Shown here: positions 21,467 to 34,331 of the stretch, piece after piece
Position numbering within the stretch: the first letter of the stretch is position 1
Layout of the letters: every line of letters starts with the position of its first letter
Assembly: GCA_018894105.1 (NCBI GenBank)
Contig: CM032128.1
Coordinates: 27,489,299-27,553,298, forward strand
From: Jacaranda mimosifolia
Lineage: Eukaryota; Streptophyta; Magnoliopsida; Lamiales; Bignoniaceae
Length of the DNA stretch: 64,000 bases
Reading direction: 5' to 3'
The notes under the pieces: generated by a model
The model's database searches: none
Seen by the model: only the letters and a program-made list of their open reading frames with translations
What the model was told of the DNA's origin: nothing
Made by a program: the position numbers and the translations under genes

Positions 21467-24400
21467 ATGAAGACAGTTTGTGTAACAGGAGCATCAGGCT
21501 ACATCGCTTCTTGGCTCGTCAAATTCTTGCTCCAACGGGGTTACACCGTCAAAGCTTCTATTCGTGATATCAGTTCAGTAACTCTCTCCTCGGCCCTCAA
21601 TTTATCTTTTTTTATATTTGCTTTTTCTGTATCATTTTGGTGATGTGGGCTGTCATATATAAAAGCCATGATTTGGAGTAGATAGATACAGAAGATGCCC
21701 ACTTTGGTGATTCACCTTATGTGTTAATTACTTATTTTACGTGTTGTTTATTTGTTTTTCAGTAAATTCAAAGAGTTTTTTTGCTTTAATAATTAGTTAT
21801 GCTACTTGAAAGAAAAGATGGATTTAACTTTGGCCTAAAACAATTCTTGGCATTTAGGATTTTTGAAGGGGAAAGGCACGTATAGATCTTTCAGGTGAAA
21901 AGTGAATTTTATAGTTAACTGTTGAGTGTAATTAGTTGTGATAAGGTAGATGACAAGGTGCTGTGGAGGGATAATAATTGAAGGTCATTTGGGTAAAAAA
22001 TCAAATGATGTGGGACAGCTTGGTTCTTTGATTAAGTTCTACTCCTTTTTGTTTTCCGCTCTCAAAATTGATTCTGATGATGTCCAACTAGAAATTCAGC
22101 AAATCCATGGGCATGGAAATAATGTCTACCAAGAACAGAACTTCGAAAGCTGAATACTTTGCAAGTAATTTATGTGGTTCGACTCAATTGAATAGCTTAA
22201 GTCCATCGATGAAAAGGATAATGCCTTTATTGATCAAAGAAATTACAAGATATCCCGTGTAATTGCTATTACACTCAATCTCACAGCATCCGGCTTCCTC
22301 AGTGTTTTTAACTCAACCCAAACCCTATATTATACAAGCTTACAGTATGAATTCTCACACTCATAGTCATAGAATACAAAAGAATTTATAAAAAATTATA
22401 AAAACCGCCGACCTTCCATTTTTGCTTTGAGGATAAATTCTCTTGTTTGCTCATGAAAAGAACTAGTAGGTTGATAATCATTACCCTGATGAAAGAAGAG
22501 CTCCACCGTGCGGGCATCATCTTTTGTGCATCCTATATGATTCTATGATCAAATTCAAATTGACCCTTATTTTCTTCCAAGAAAGACAAAAATAGAATCC
22601 AATACTGCACATCGCTTTCTTGCTTCTTTTAACACAACTTCACCTCCTGGATATTTCTTAAGGGACTTAAATGTACAAGACAATGTTTAGCTATTATTGC
22701 TTTTCTGTGTTTTTGGTTATTAATGGAGTGAACAAGTTTCAATTGTACCTACCTGCAATTGCATATTTTCTCTTGCGGTAAAAATTTGTTGCATAACTAA
22801 GTTTGTGGAAAAGGCATAATTTTATATTGTTTACCTCTCCAAATGTTGTTAACTTTACAGAGTCTTTAAAGTTGACTAGTAACACAAACCAAATAGTCCT
22901 GGTTTCCAGTGTAGAACCTATACAATGATGGTCTATTTGGAATAACAGTTGAACTAATACTTGATATTAGAGTTTTGATGTCACTGTATGTCTGGTAATG
23001 GTAATTTTTTCCCGACCATTCAATGAGGGTGCTCACCAAATTCACCTCTTCCCACCTTCATTCCAAGCTATGGGAAAGAAAATGAGACGTAAGCTTTACC
23101 TTCTGTTATTCTCATGAGATTCTTTATGATTCAATTGACATATGAAATAATCTGCAGATGATCCAAAGAAGACACAGCACTTACTTGCACTTGACGGGGC
23201 GAAAGAGAGACTTCACTTGATAAAAGCAAATCTACTTGAAGAGGGGTCCTTTGATACTGTAGTTGATGGCTGTGATGGTGTTTTTCATACTGCATCTCCT
23301 TTTTTTATGGCGACCACTAATCCACAGGTTCCTGCCCATTACCCTTTTTTTCCACATTTATATGGGTTTCTCCTTCTAAGACTATCCATTGAGAGTGGAA
23401 GCTAAAGAGAAACAGGCTTCCAAGGTTGTTGGGGAACTGCAGATAAAAATGGTAATGGTGAAAAGCTGAAATAATCTGCTGGCTTATAATGAGCAGTAGC
23501 TGTATATTTGAGTGACACAACTCCGAAAATCTTTTCTTAGGAATCCCTGTTTTGACTCAAAAAAATTGGTTGAAGAGGGTAAGGACCCTAACAAGACTCG
23601 CAAAATAGAGCATAAATCAGAAGTTTATTTTCCAAATGTGCTTCAGTATAATTAAAAGGCAGAAGCGCCCTCAGTTATTCACTTGGTAGCCTGTGTAACA
23701 GTATTCTTTGTTAGTCAAAATTGATGTATAGAAAACTACTGTAACCCCTTTTCATGACAAAATAATGAGCCTGACTTAGCAGGCTCATGAAGAGCCCATA
23801 CCATTATTGTGGTTACAGTTGAAGAGTCTAAATCTTAAACTATGAGCCCTAACCTTGGACCTTGGGTTGTAACTTGAAAATTGCTGAGAAAAACTTTTTT
23901 GTGCTTCAAACCGTGTAACTTTAGCTTTAGTTTATGCACCTTTGCGGTTTTCTCTTCTTTTATTCTAAACATAGTATAAATCTTTCAAGTCATGAATCGG
24001 GATTTTTGACCTCATTAAACTTTGGCAACTGCTTTCTGATTTTAACAATCATGCCAACACACACTTCTCTTAATGGTCACAAGTTCGGCGGTAATATCTA
24101 GTTATCTACACCTGTAGTATTTCCTTATTACTTCACCGAAGGATTCAATTAATTCTCCATTCCAGAAAGTAGATTTTGTAGTCTGAGCCTAGCTATTTAG
24201 TAGGTTTATGCAATTCAAGATTGAAGGTATTCTTTTCATGCAGTGTTTTGGTACTCATTTGGTGTGGAGGGTGGCTGTGCTTTTCCCTCTATTTGTTGAA
24301 AAAAAACTCAAATGTGGCATGTTTAAAAATATCCAAATAGGTACTAGAATTATACATTTCATAGTCAATTTAAGTGTTAACTGAATATGAGACATTCTTT

Positions 24401-27400
24401 ATCACATTTTTGTTCATGTATTTTATTAACTAACTTCATCATTTCTAGCAAGCATTTTCCACTCAATTCAGCTTTCACTCTCTCAGGCAGAACTGATTGA
24501 TCCTGCATTAAAGGGGACGCTCAATGTGCTTGGCTCATGTGCAAGAACGCCATCTGTTAAAATGGTTGTTTTGACATCTTCCATAGTTGCAGCTCTTGCC
24601 AATAGTAGACCTCGAACAGCTGAAGTGGTAGTCGATGAGACTTGGTGGTCCAACCCAGAGTTTTGCAAACAAATTCAGGTCAGTCTTCAATTTCTCTTTC
24701 TCTATTTATGACAAAATTTGATCATGTTAGTGGTGCCTCTAGCATAGATTGTTTTTTGGTTGGTGTTACAAGCTCCAAGTGGTTTTTATGATCTTTACCT
24801 TTATTTTATATCTTGACTTACTTTTCAAACAATTTAAGAACTCATTCTCAGAATAAGTTCTATGATCTTATAAGCTCCAAAACTAGTTTAGAAAATATAG
24901 GAATTTACAGAATCTTTCAAATTAACTTAGCCAAACACCTTCTATGTGGCAACCATTGGAACCCGAAAGGATATCTGTGCACAAATACATCTTTGAAAAT
25001 TATATGACTGATTCCCTTTGCCCTAAGACTAGCATGCTCAGGAGCAATCATTTTCTCATATAGAAGAAATATTTGGTTCCTACCATTTGCAAGACCTAAA
25101 TCACGATTAACGTTTTGACAAAAATCTCCTCCTACACTGAGTTGTCATTGCTTCATTGAAGGAGTCAAAAGGCTTTCAATTGCGTTCCGTAGAGAGCTTC
25201 ACTCATTTGCTTGTAGTAGCATTGGAGTATATTTCGCAGACCTCCTGCCAGCACTGTGGTCCCCTAGTTCACTAAATTAACCCTTGGCCCATAATGGTAT
25301 TATACCGAGCTTTCCCGAGTAAATGATAAGTCGTATGAAGTTCCATGCTGTCATAACTTGAAACACTCTGAAAATTAAATTTCTCTCCTCACTTGCACGG
25401 TAATAAATATCGGTATCAATGCATGTTTGGAAGCTGTAAATTTGTAGAAATTTCGATGATATCCAAAAGTTGGGTTTCAATTCAGAGAAAATCTGGATAT
25501 CTTTCATTAATACAACCATGCATCTTTTACACAAAAATATTTGTATATATGATGTAAGTATAGTCAAGGACGGATCTAAAAATAAGAGTATGTGGGGGCT
25601 AAAAATTATAAAAATATAAAAGTTTAAACTAATATATATTTTATAATTTACGAATTCGAAATAAATAATCTTCGTCAAAGTTGGGTATAACGATCTTTTA
25701 TACTATAAATTTTTATTAATAATCAAATCAATATCAAAAGTTTTAGTAATATTATTCTCAATATAAGTAACTAAGCAATTGGCTAAAAAGTCATCTTTTG
25801 GGCGAATTTTTTTTTTTTATACTTGTAGGTGTTGAAAAACAAAGAAAATCTAAATTTTTTTTTTTTTTTTAATATTCACTTACTTTTGTCTCTTTTTCCC
25901 AATCTCGTTTAATTCCAAAAGATAAATTTGGTTACTCTATAAGTCTCTTAACATTCTATTTGACTAATTCCTTATATAACATTTTTTCACACAAATAGAA
26001 AGGACATATCGTAACAAGCCTAATCTAATTGTCTTCATTTGAATAGTTGATTGTCAATATGGACTTAAAATTTGTTTTGACTTTTACAAAATTAAAAATA
26101 GATAATAATTAAATTAATTTAATTTATATCATTAATTAAAGATCACTTAATTTAATTTAATAAATCTAAATAATCAATTATTTATTTAAGGCCAACAAGA
26201 AAAGTTACTTTTTTTTAAATGAATGAATATCAATTAATTAAAAATTAATTATTTTAACTTATATTAAATAATCTATTCTTAAATTTGAACTTAAATATAC
26301 TATTATTACTAATTTATATCTATACACACACACACACACACACAATAAGTAGGGGGGGCAATGGCCCTTGCTTGCCCCCATGTGTATCCGTCCATGGGTA
26401 TAGTCAGCTTTATTAAATGATATGATGAAAGTTGGCTGTGGAAAAAATAAAAATAATTAAAATACCTATGATTTGGGAATAAATTGATCACTAAATCTTA
26501 TAGAAACTTCACTAAAATAAAGCAAGTGCCAAAATATTGATAAAATCAAAATTTAAAACCACATAGAGTTTCTAGAGGATCACAAATAATTTTCGGTCTC
26601 TCCTTTGTATCCACTTTCATATTGTGAATATAAATTATTAGTTAGATGTTCACAATATATAATCCATGATGCTAAATTCTAAGGGCTAGTTTGCTTGAAG
26701 TAATGTGATTATGAATGATATACAAACAAATGGATATGCTTTAAGTCTATTAAGATAAAAGTAATATAATTTCACGTTTGGTTGGTAAGATTAACTGAAA
26801 AGTAAATTAAAACAAAACATATGATTTTACGATTATAACATTTTATTATTTATTTTAATATATCTTTTGATATACTAATCAAGGGTAATTTGGTTTTTTT
26901 GAATGTTATCTAATCCAAGAAAAACGTATCAAGCCTTTCACCTCTTAATCCACATTTCAACTTAATATAGGGCCAATGAATTATCATGGGCCCTACATCA
27001 AGGCAAACAAATAATAAATTATCAGTGATTATGCATCTATCAAGCATAATCAATTGAAGCAAACAAGCCCTAATAGTATTACAAATTAGAAGAAACATAA
27101 TTATTTTACAGTTGTGGCTTTGCATCTTGCAGAATCCTGATAGCATCGCATACTGGAATGAGTAATAATTTAAACATTTAGCCAACGATATGTGTATTGC
27201 TGATGTGGTATTATATTCAATAAGTACCTAGTACCTAGTATATGGCTATTGGGGGCACGTATTAACTTGATCTATGATTAATTGAGCACAGTTCTGTACT
27301 AATACCTGATGATTCAAAATTATCAGGAATATCATTATCATATTCTATTACTAGTAGAAAGACCAGGATCCAATAGAAAATTTTAATAATGATAAATGGT

Positions 27401-30400
27401 GAAATATATTTTTTCAAAATTTACCTTGATTTTTATTACTCCCTTTGTTTAGTTCTTAATTCCAACACCCCCCACCCCCCGGGCCCGGTTGTTTGTTAGT
27501 CGATAATAGTGATTATGAAAAAAGTTATTTATTTAATTTCAATTGATCAATTTTAATAGCGAAATAACTTTAAATCCTTATTGAAGCTTAACTAATTGAA
27601 AATATCTCATAATATTTACAATAGTGTTAGTCGATAATTAATAATGAACTAAATGTTTAAATTATCTAATGGAATATTTTAGAAAATTTTAACATAATCT
27701 AATTGGATAAAAAATTTGTAATTTATTAATACCATATTGAAAAGATATGTATAACATATTTTCAGCTCAACTTCTTTATTTTCATTGCTTTTGAAGGAAA
27801 ATAATTCACTTAATTAATAAGTCATTTTCAATCTTATATTTGAAAAAATGAATTTAAGATCTCGTACAATAAATTTTAATATCAAAGATCCAGTTGTTGT
27901 ACTTTAGTTTTATTGACTATAACAATTTATATTCTTTTATGTGGTTGTTTCTTGTTACTCAAATTTTTATTTATGTTATCATTAGTGATATTGATTTGTT
28001 TAATCATTCGAACTTATCAAGAAATTAAATGGTAATTGAAATTGAATTATGATTTAAAAGTATATATCCATCATTATAAAAGTTCTAATGAAGAATCAGA
28101 GGAAGGCCATACAATATGTAACAACTAGTATTTTCAACCGCAATGCATTGGAAATCATTTTGCTTGTTAGGCTATTTTATTTTATAGTATTATTTATTTT
28201 ACTTTGTATGATTACAAACCAAACAATATTTTTTAATATTTTAAAGAAAAAATTATTTGTAATGTAAAAGGAAGAACTGACCTGAAAAAGTTAAATATTG
28301 AATAATTGGTATAACTTGAATAAGTTGTGTAGAGCATCTAGAATTGCTCACTCTACATTTATAAATTACAATAGATTTTTAAAATAGTTAAAAATTTAAC
28401 AGAATAAATGAGAAAAAAAAAATAAGGAAAGTGGAGCAAAGCATTTTCTTTCAATAAATTTTTTTAATATTATGTATATTATTATGATAAATGAAGAAAA
28501 CCAATTTTTAAAGTATAAAAACTTTTAGTATGATTTGTTTAATAATGTAAAGTTATAGAAACAATTTTCATGATACATGAAGTTTTGAAAATGTTAGCTA
28601 TTTGTCAATATAGTAAATATATGATCTTTTAGTTTTATATATATATATATATATATAACTCATATTGAGTTAATATTTGATCTCCAATTAGCACATACTT
28701 TTAATCATGCAATATTTTAGAAACTAAAATATTTTTTAATGCTTGACATTATCTTGCTACTTTAAGAATTATCAATTAACATGTTTTATATTTTATGTAA
28801 ATTATCATATAATAATAAATAAAATTTTCAACTCATTATATAAAAACATATCAACTTTTGTGCATCTCTCTTATAAGCATAAAATGTGCAAACAATTCAA
28901 TCTGACTCTTAGTTTCAATTCAAATTTCTTGACATTATTCCTTCCAAACTTTAGCACTTTGCTATACAAAAATATTCTATGTGGGTTCTTATTAAGCAGA
29001 AACGCACAAATAAATATACAAAATTTTATCTCAATCAAGATTTGTGAACTTGCTGTATTTTCCGAAAAATCTTATTGTTAACATGTATAAAGCAATAAAA
29101 AAAAGTTAGATTCATAATGTTAGAAAAAAAAGAAATCAACAAATAGGATATAAAATCTGATATAAAAATTCTATGGAGAACTTTTGATACTCATAATTTC
29201 ATCAAAATCTTATTGATATTCTGTAAATAATTTTTAGTTACACATTATAAAATATTTTATTATACTTACTGAGTTCTTTATAAAAATTGTTACCTCAACA
29301 TCATTATGACATTTTTTTATTAATATACTTGTATAACTGCAAGAAAAATATTTAATATTAAATGTTGGATACAGGGATGAACTAGTAATGAGTCAATTAA
29401 TTAATGATAATGTAAAGTAACATGTAAATTGTCAAATAAATTGAACACTATTTGTAAGTTAGAATTGTAACCCCTTAAGGTACAAGATGTTGATCACTGA
29501 ACTCCAACTTGCATTACTATCTAAAAAATTGAAATAAATTTTAACTAGCTTATCTCACATTTTCTGGGACTCTTTTAAACAAAAGAATAGATAGTTACAC
29601 AGTATTGCAATATTAAAGGCAAGCTTTGTTAGTTTCTTAGTTTGAAAATCTGGAATTAATTAAAATGTTCAAGGTAGCTAACTGATACTGAATTTAAAAC
29701 ATAAAATGACTAAGAGATAACATAAATAATCTAAATATTTGAAATTAAAGAAAATTGATAATAAATGAAAATATTAATATGGAAAAAGCTATTTATCTAA
29801 ATTTAGTAACAAATTATTAAAAAATAATCTATAGTTCCAAAAGCTTAGGACTTGTCTGAAAATATTTTATGAATTATAAAACAACAATTCAAGAATGTAA
29901 AGATTGATATCATTGGCTATGGCAATCTTTAAATTTTAAAATCTTTGTGCTACCCAGCCACATATTTGTGCCTTGTTAAAAATTTGTAAAAGATTTGCTT
30001 CAGATAGTTGACAAAAAATTAAGTGAAAATTTTGATAATATTAAAACAAAATTGAGAATTTATAAATATCGTGAGAAGTAATTTCTTGTATTTTGTCATA
30101 AAAGACTTATTAAAAAACAGAGATTAATGGGAAAAGTCATGTACCAGAATTATTTTTACTCTAATTTTATATATCATGTTACCGGTAATTATTTTTATTT
30201 TAGCATTAAGCTCTTATAGTTAAGCTTATTCTTTTTATTTCTACCATAAAATTCATCTTTATTTATGTTATAATTGATGAGAAAATTAGACAAAATACCA
30301 TAAATTCGAAGGAATGTAGAATGGTCCTCTGCCATGACATATTTGGAAAGCTATTGAAGGTAGTTATAAATAAAATTTTCATTGAGATATCCTAAGTATT

Positions 30401-32799
30401 CGAAGAAAATGATAGGAAGAAGGCAGATCGTTAGCTTTTGAGGAAGAGTTTGATATCAAAAGTAAAATTTAGTGTTATATTCTAACTATACCATTTAAAA
30501 ACTGATAAAGTCTAATTATGCCCTCCCTTTGGGTTTTAGCTGTCTAATAATTATTAGTTAGGACTATAATAGTAGTATAAAAATTGCAAGAATGTTTTTA
30601 AGTTATTCATATTTTTATAACAGTAAAGATTTGTTTAGCACTAAGTTAGTAATTTTAAGTATTTCATTAATTGTGAATGTTATGCCGTTATTAAATTTAT
30701 TATCATGTACTTATCATATGAGACAACTTTTATAATATTTAAAATTTCAGAAAATTTTGAATTTGGTGGAAATTTAGATTGATATCCTACAAAATCAAAC
30801 TAAAAGTTGGATTTCAATTCGAATACCTACCAATCCAAAATTTTTGGATTATTTGGAGAAAATTTAAAGAATGCTAGCTTATGAAGCCCATTTGGACCAC
30901 ATTCACCTCTGCTAAATAGAATAAAATCTTCTTCTGAAGTCATTTTTATTGCCATTTGCCATGCCACACAACTGACTGAGAAAATTGGCAGTAAGTTTTC
31001 CAACTCGATAAAGAAGGTATGATAAGAAAGAGGTACTTCTTTCTTAATTCTTTAAATTATACAACAAAATAGGGATGGGTGGAAAACCAGTTGTTGTCCT
31101 GGGGAGGCCCTAGCATGAGCATTTTATTTTTATTATGTCTTTAGGAGTTGCTGGTCTATTATGTTAGGGGAACAAGTCCTCCACCGTACATTAAGGAAGC
31201 AGCGTAAAAGAAATTCATATTATCCTTCGAACAATCACCACTTCACTCCTCTGGTAAAGTGGGATGGCGAAGAAAACAAAGAAGTGGGTGACAAAGCAGC
31301 CAGACGATTCAATTTCACTGACTGGCTGAAGACTGTAGTCAAGACTTGGCTTTATGATCGTTTTATCAATATGGGCATTATTCTGAAAGGCTGTTAGGAA
31401 CCTTGATTCCGTTATCATATGTCAAATGCTGAAAATTCTTTCATTTTCTACCAACTACATTTCCCACCTTAAAGCTTCCAAAAATTCTGGATATTCGAAA
31501 CATACATACATCCTGTGCTTCCATTGTTTTTATGGCCAACTTTCTTTTGGCTCCATATTGTGTAGTGGTGCCTCTGCATTATTGCCTTTGAATTAATAGG
31601 AAACCTCTCTCTCCCTCTCTGAACCAATGTGGTAAAATATCTCATTGAGGAGGCACCAGAAATATTATAGCAGTAATCGTAATTTATATCACAAGAATTT
31701 GTGATCACTGAATTAGTCAGTAAAGCTGTTGGTTGACTACCAATGCCCATTATTCTTCACAATTGTTCATTTTTTTTCTCTTTTTCCCTTTTGCTTCTAT
31801 CAGCAATGGTATATGCTTTCAAAGACATTGGCAGAGGATGCCGCCTGGAAGTTTGTGAAAGAGAAAGGTATTGACATGGTTGCAATAAACCCAAGTATGG
31901 TAATTGGTCCGCTGTTGCAGCCGACTCTTAACACAAGTTCTGCTGCAATTTTGAACTTGATAAATGGTAAGTTCTATCCAGTTAATGTTTAGATTTTAGT
32001 CCCTGGCTTCTAGATTGCTACCTCTTCTTACTTGATTCACTTTCGAATATTGTTTCAGGTGCATCTTTCTTTTGCTTTAGATCACTCTTGGGATCTTTGG
32101 TTTGTTTGTTACAAAATATTCCTTTCTTTTTCTCTCTTTGTTTCCCTTTAATACCTGCTGAGTTAACAATATGTAGAAGTTTTAGTCAGTCAAATCACTG
32201 ATTTTATGGAAATAAAAATTGGGAGGTTTAATATATTTTTGCATGGAAACAAATTTGTTTGCTTCAAATGCTTGGACTTGGTGGATCAAATGTACATATT
32301 ATCTTTGTTTTTGAATTGTGATATAAGAACTTTTTTGTTGGTAATCTCTACCTCCTTGTACTTGGAATATGCAGGTGCAGAAACATATCCAAATCGTACA
32401 GCTGGATGGGTAGATGTAAAAGACGTTGCAAATGCACATATTTTGGCATTTGAGAATCCTTCAGCCAATGGAAGATACTGTATGGTGGGGACTGTTGCAC
32501 ACTTCTCGCAAATTGTGAAGATATTACGTGAACTGTACCCTTCTCTTCGACTTCCTGAAAAGTAAGATGTTTCAATTTTAACATATGTTTAAAGTCCTTA
32601 TGATTCAATTCTTGGTTCATTTGTTTATTTGTGTGGAAATCTCCTATACAGGTGTGCCGATGACAAGCCATTTATGCCTACATATCAGGTCTCAAAAGAA
32701 AAGGCAAAAAGCCTTGGTGTTGAATTCACTCCTCTTGAAGAAAGCATCAAGGCAACTGTTGAAAGCTTGAAGGAGAAGAACTTTTTTACTGCTACTTAA
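21467..32799 (+). CDS. Cinnamoyl-CoA reductase-like / phenylacetaldehyde reductase-like SDR, gene 2
   Basis: Six exons: 21467-21572, 23158-23327, 24487-24678, 31804-31966, 32375-32561 and 32652-32799, coding for 321 aa with no frame break. The start [16 protein letters not shown] gives the TGxxGYIA dinucleotide loop. The active site shows VLTSS for the Ser and WYMLSK for the Tyr/Lys pair, and the C-terminal part has [18 protein letters not shown]. The KNWYCY signature of true CCR is missing. It is an NADPH-dependent reductase of the SDR108E/CCR-like group, expected in phenylpropanoid or phenylethanoid metabolism. The ATG was chosen because the reading frame upstream has no other ATG and the paralogue starts at the same place. 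Donors are GT type throughout (exon 3 ends CAG|GTCAGT). Intron 3 is 7.1 kb and packed with insertions. The pair arose by tandem duplication. Confidence 0.9.
22080..22634 (-). repeat. Possible solo LTR in intron 1 of reductase gene 2
   Basis: Read on the minus strand, the sequence resembles the transcribed part of a copia LTR: TGTAATTTCTTTGATCAATA is followed by AAGGC, then ATGGACTTAAGC and a GAACCACATAAATTAC-type end. No target duplication or second LTR was found, so both the call and the ends are tentative. Confidence 0.35.
25567..26397. mobile_element. Small TIR element in intron 3 of reductase gene 2
   Basis: The left end has GGACGGATCT and the right end AATCC-type ATCCGTCC, a short inverted repeat, with GGGGGC/GCCCCC subterminal blocks. 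The 9-bp direct repeat GTATAGTCA flanks it at 25558-25566 and 26398-26406, suggesting a Mutator-like origin. A CA microsatellite lies at 26323-26344. It has no transposase. Confidence 0.65.
26683..27070. mobile_element. PIF/Harbinger-like MITE in intron 3 of reductase gene 2
   Basis: Inverted ends: GGGCTAGTTTGCTTGAAG on the left, and GGGCTTGTTTGCTTCAAT as the reverse complement of the right. The 3-bp repeat TAA flanks both sides. The termini resemble those of the repeat family at 57217-63263. Confidence 0.75.
27071..31803. other. Rest of intron 3 of reductase gene 2, no gene seen
   Basis: Very AT-rich, with a C-rich patch at 27470-27490, TA repeats at 28635-28658, and many short unsupported frames. 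A short open stretch at 31161-31397 has more balanced composition but no recognisable domain. Confidence 0.5.
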
Positions 32800-33211
32800 G
32801 TGCCCCTCTTCTTGTTCTGGTAAGGCCTATTGTACTGTTGGTATCAGCACCATGTATCTATCTTAAATTTGTCCCAGAAAAATTATAAAACAAACCTCTC
32901 TGCAACCATTTGTGCTATAAATAAAACAGCCGTTAAATTGTGTATTGGCTTTCAGTGGAATGCTTTGCACTTGTGTTATATCAGTTAACTAATTGCAACA
33001 CCATTTGGACCATTTATTTTTCAAAACTAGAGCCTCTAAAGTGTTACACAGCAAAGCAACATGAGATAACTTGAAGTTTCAATGTAGAAAAATGTCTAAT
33101 TTACAATTGGAAAGAGAAGATTTATACACGTGAATGTCTATTCTAAAGAGGCCTGTCTAGCCTGTGATGTTCCAGTTATAAGGATAGTTCAGCAGATAAA
33201 CACATAACCTC
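32800..33211. other. Convergent 3' region between reductase gene 2 and the WNK-like gene
   Basis: The two genes end 412 bp apart on opposite strands. An AATAAA-like signal (ATAAATAAAACAG) near 32917 could serve gene 2. Confidence 0.5.
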
Positions 33212-34331
33212 TCATTCAGCACCCGGCGAAGAATCTTCCAATGCAGCTATCTCCGAAAGAATCTGGTCAGGAATATCACAACTTTCTACTTCAACGCATC
33301 GATATTCATAAATAGAACTTTCAAATGCAGATATCTCCGAAAGAATCAGGTCAGGAATATCACAACTCTTCACTTCAACACATTGATCATCAGAAACGGA
33401 AAAGGCCGATGGTTCATCAATGATTGTGCTATTAAGCTCTATTTCCATTGAAATTTCAGTCGAGAAGAATGGATTGTTGAGCAAATCCGTAGCAGATGGC
33501 CTCAAAGATGCAGGCAGTAAGCACTTGTCAATAATCTCCTTCACCTCAGAATTCTTCACTTTTCCCAGAGCCACAGGCTTTATCCCAGATACCACTTTCT
33601 TGTAAACCTGTAACGGATTTGTGCACTCAAAGTAGGGATGTTCAGAAGTAGCTAACTCTATCTATCACACACATTCCAAAAGCATATATATCCGCTAATT
33701 CATTATACTCCTCCTCGTAACACTCCGGCGTGCCCCCCACAGGCATAAGATTTTTCATCTCCATGTCAGCTGCGAGCCCAAAATCTCCAATTTTGATCTC
33801 ACCATTGGCAGCATCAAAAGATATGTTAGCGCACTTGAGATCACGATGCATAATACGCGGGTTTTGGGTATGGAGATATTGAAGTCCTTGTAATATCCGT
33901 CTGCCCCAATCCTTAATGGTTTCTACATTAATCCCGCCGCCGTTGCCGCCGCTGAGTTTCTGCATGTACTGCTTCAAGTTCCCAGATGTGCACAACTCAG
34001 TAATCATGATCACAGAACTCTTCTGGTAATCCACCCAGTAACTGTAGCACTTCATGATGTTTTTGTGGTCCAAGTACTCCAAAAGAATAGCCTCAAAACA
34101 GAATACGTCGTGGTATTCCGGGGACTTTAAGGCGGATTTGTTCTCGACCCGGATTCGGTTCCAGGCAATCTCCATATTACCGATCCTATCGAACCCTTTG
34201 TACACTTTCTTGTATGCTCCCCTCCCCAAGATTTTCTTGTATCGAACATAACGGCCGCATGGTGATTTCTCCGCAACATCAGCTTCAAGAAAACCTCGTT
34301 TTTCCGGCATAAGAAACCCTCCAGAATTCAT
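33212..34331 (-). pseudogene. WNK-like protein kinase, frameshifted and missing the APE motif
   Basis: From the ATG at 34331 the frame shows a WNK-type kinase. The glycine loop GRGAYKKVYK has the WNK lysine in the loop (residue 41). Asn replaces the usual Lys in AWNRI (58). HRDLKCAN (162-169) and DFG (183-185) are present. After GTPE (200-203) the family normally has an APE-containing segment; here it jumps directly to CYEEEYNELADIYAFG, an in-frame loss of about five residues. Near 33656-33667 a tandem GATA duplication shifts the frame, giving a stop within about 20 bases. The other frame continues SEHPYFECTNPLQVYKKV to a natural stop at 33212. The C-terminal tail holds a duplicated SCDIPDxILSEI unit. 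No intron interrupts the kinase domain. Probably a pseudogene, though the frameshift could be allelic. Confidence 0.82.

Noticed and set aside
31161..31397. 78-codon plus frame in intron 3 of reductase gene 2
   Set aside because: Composition is gene-like, but there is no recognisable domain and no exon borders that fit the flanking reductase exons. It is left as an unassigned stretch.
32348..32671. 107-codon minus frame antisense to reductase gene 2 exon 5
   Set aside because: It is a shadow of a conserved exon on the plus strand.
8977..32799. A biosynthetic gene cluster reading of the reductase region
   Set aside because: Only paralogous reductases are present. No enzyme of another class lies beside them, so tandem duplication explains the arrangement.
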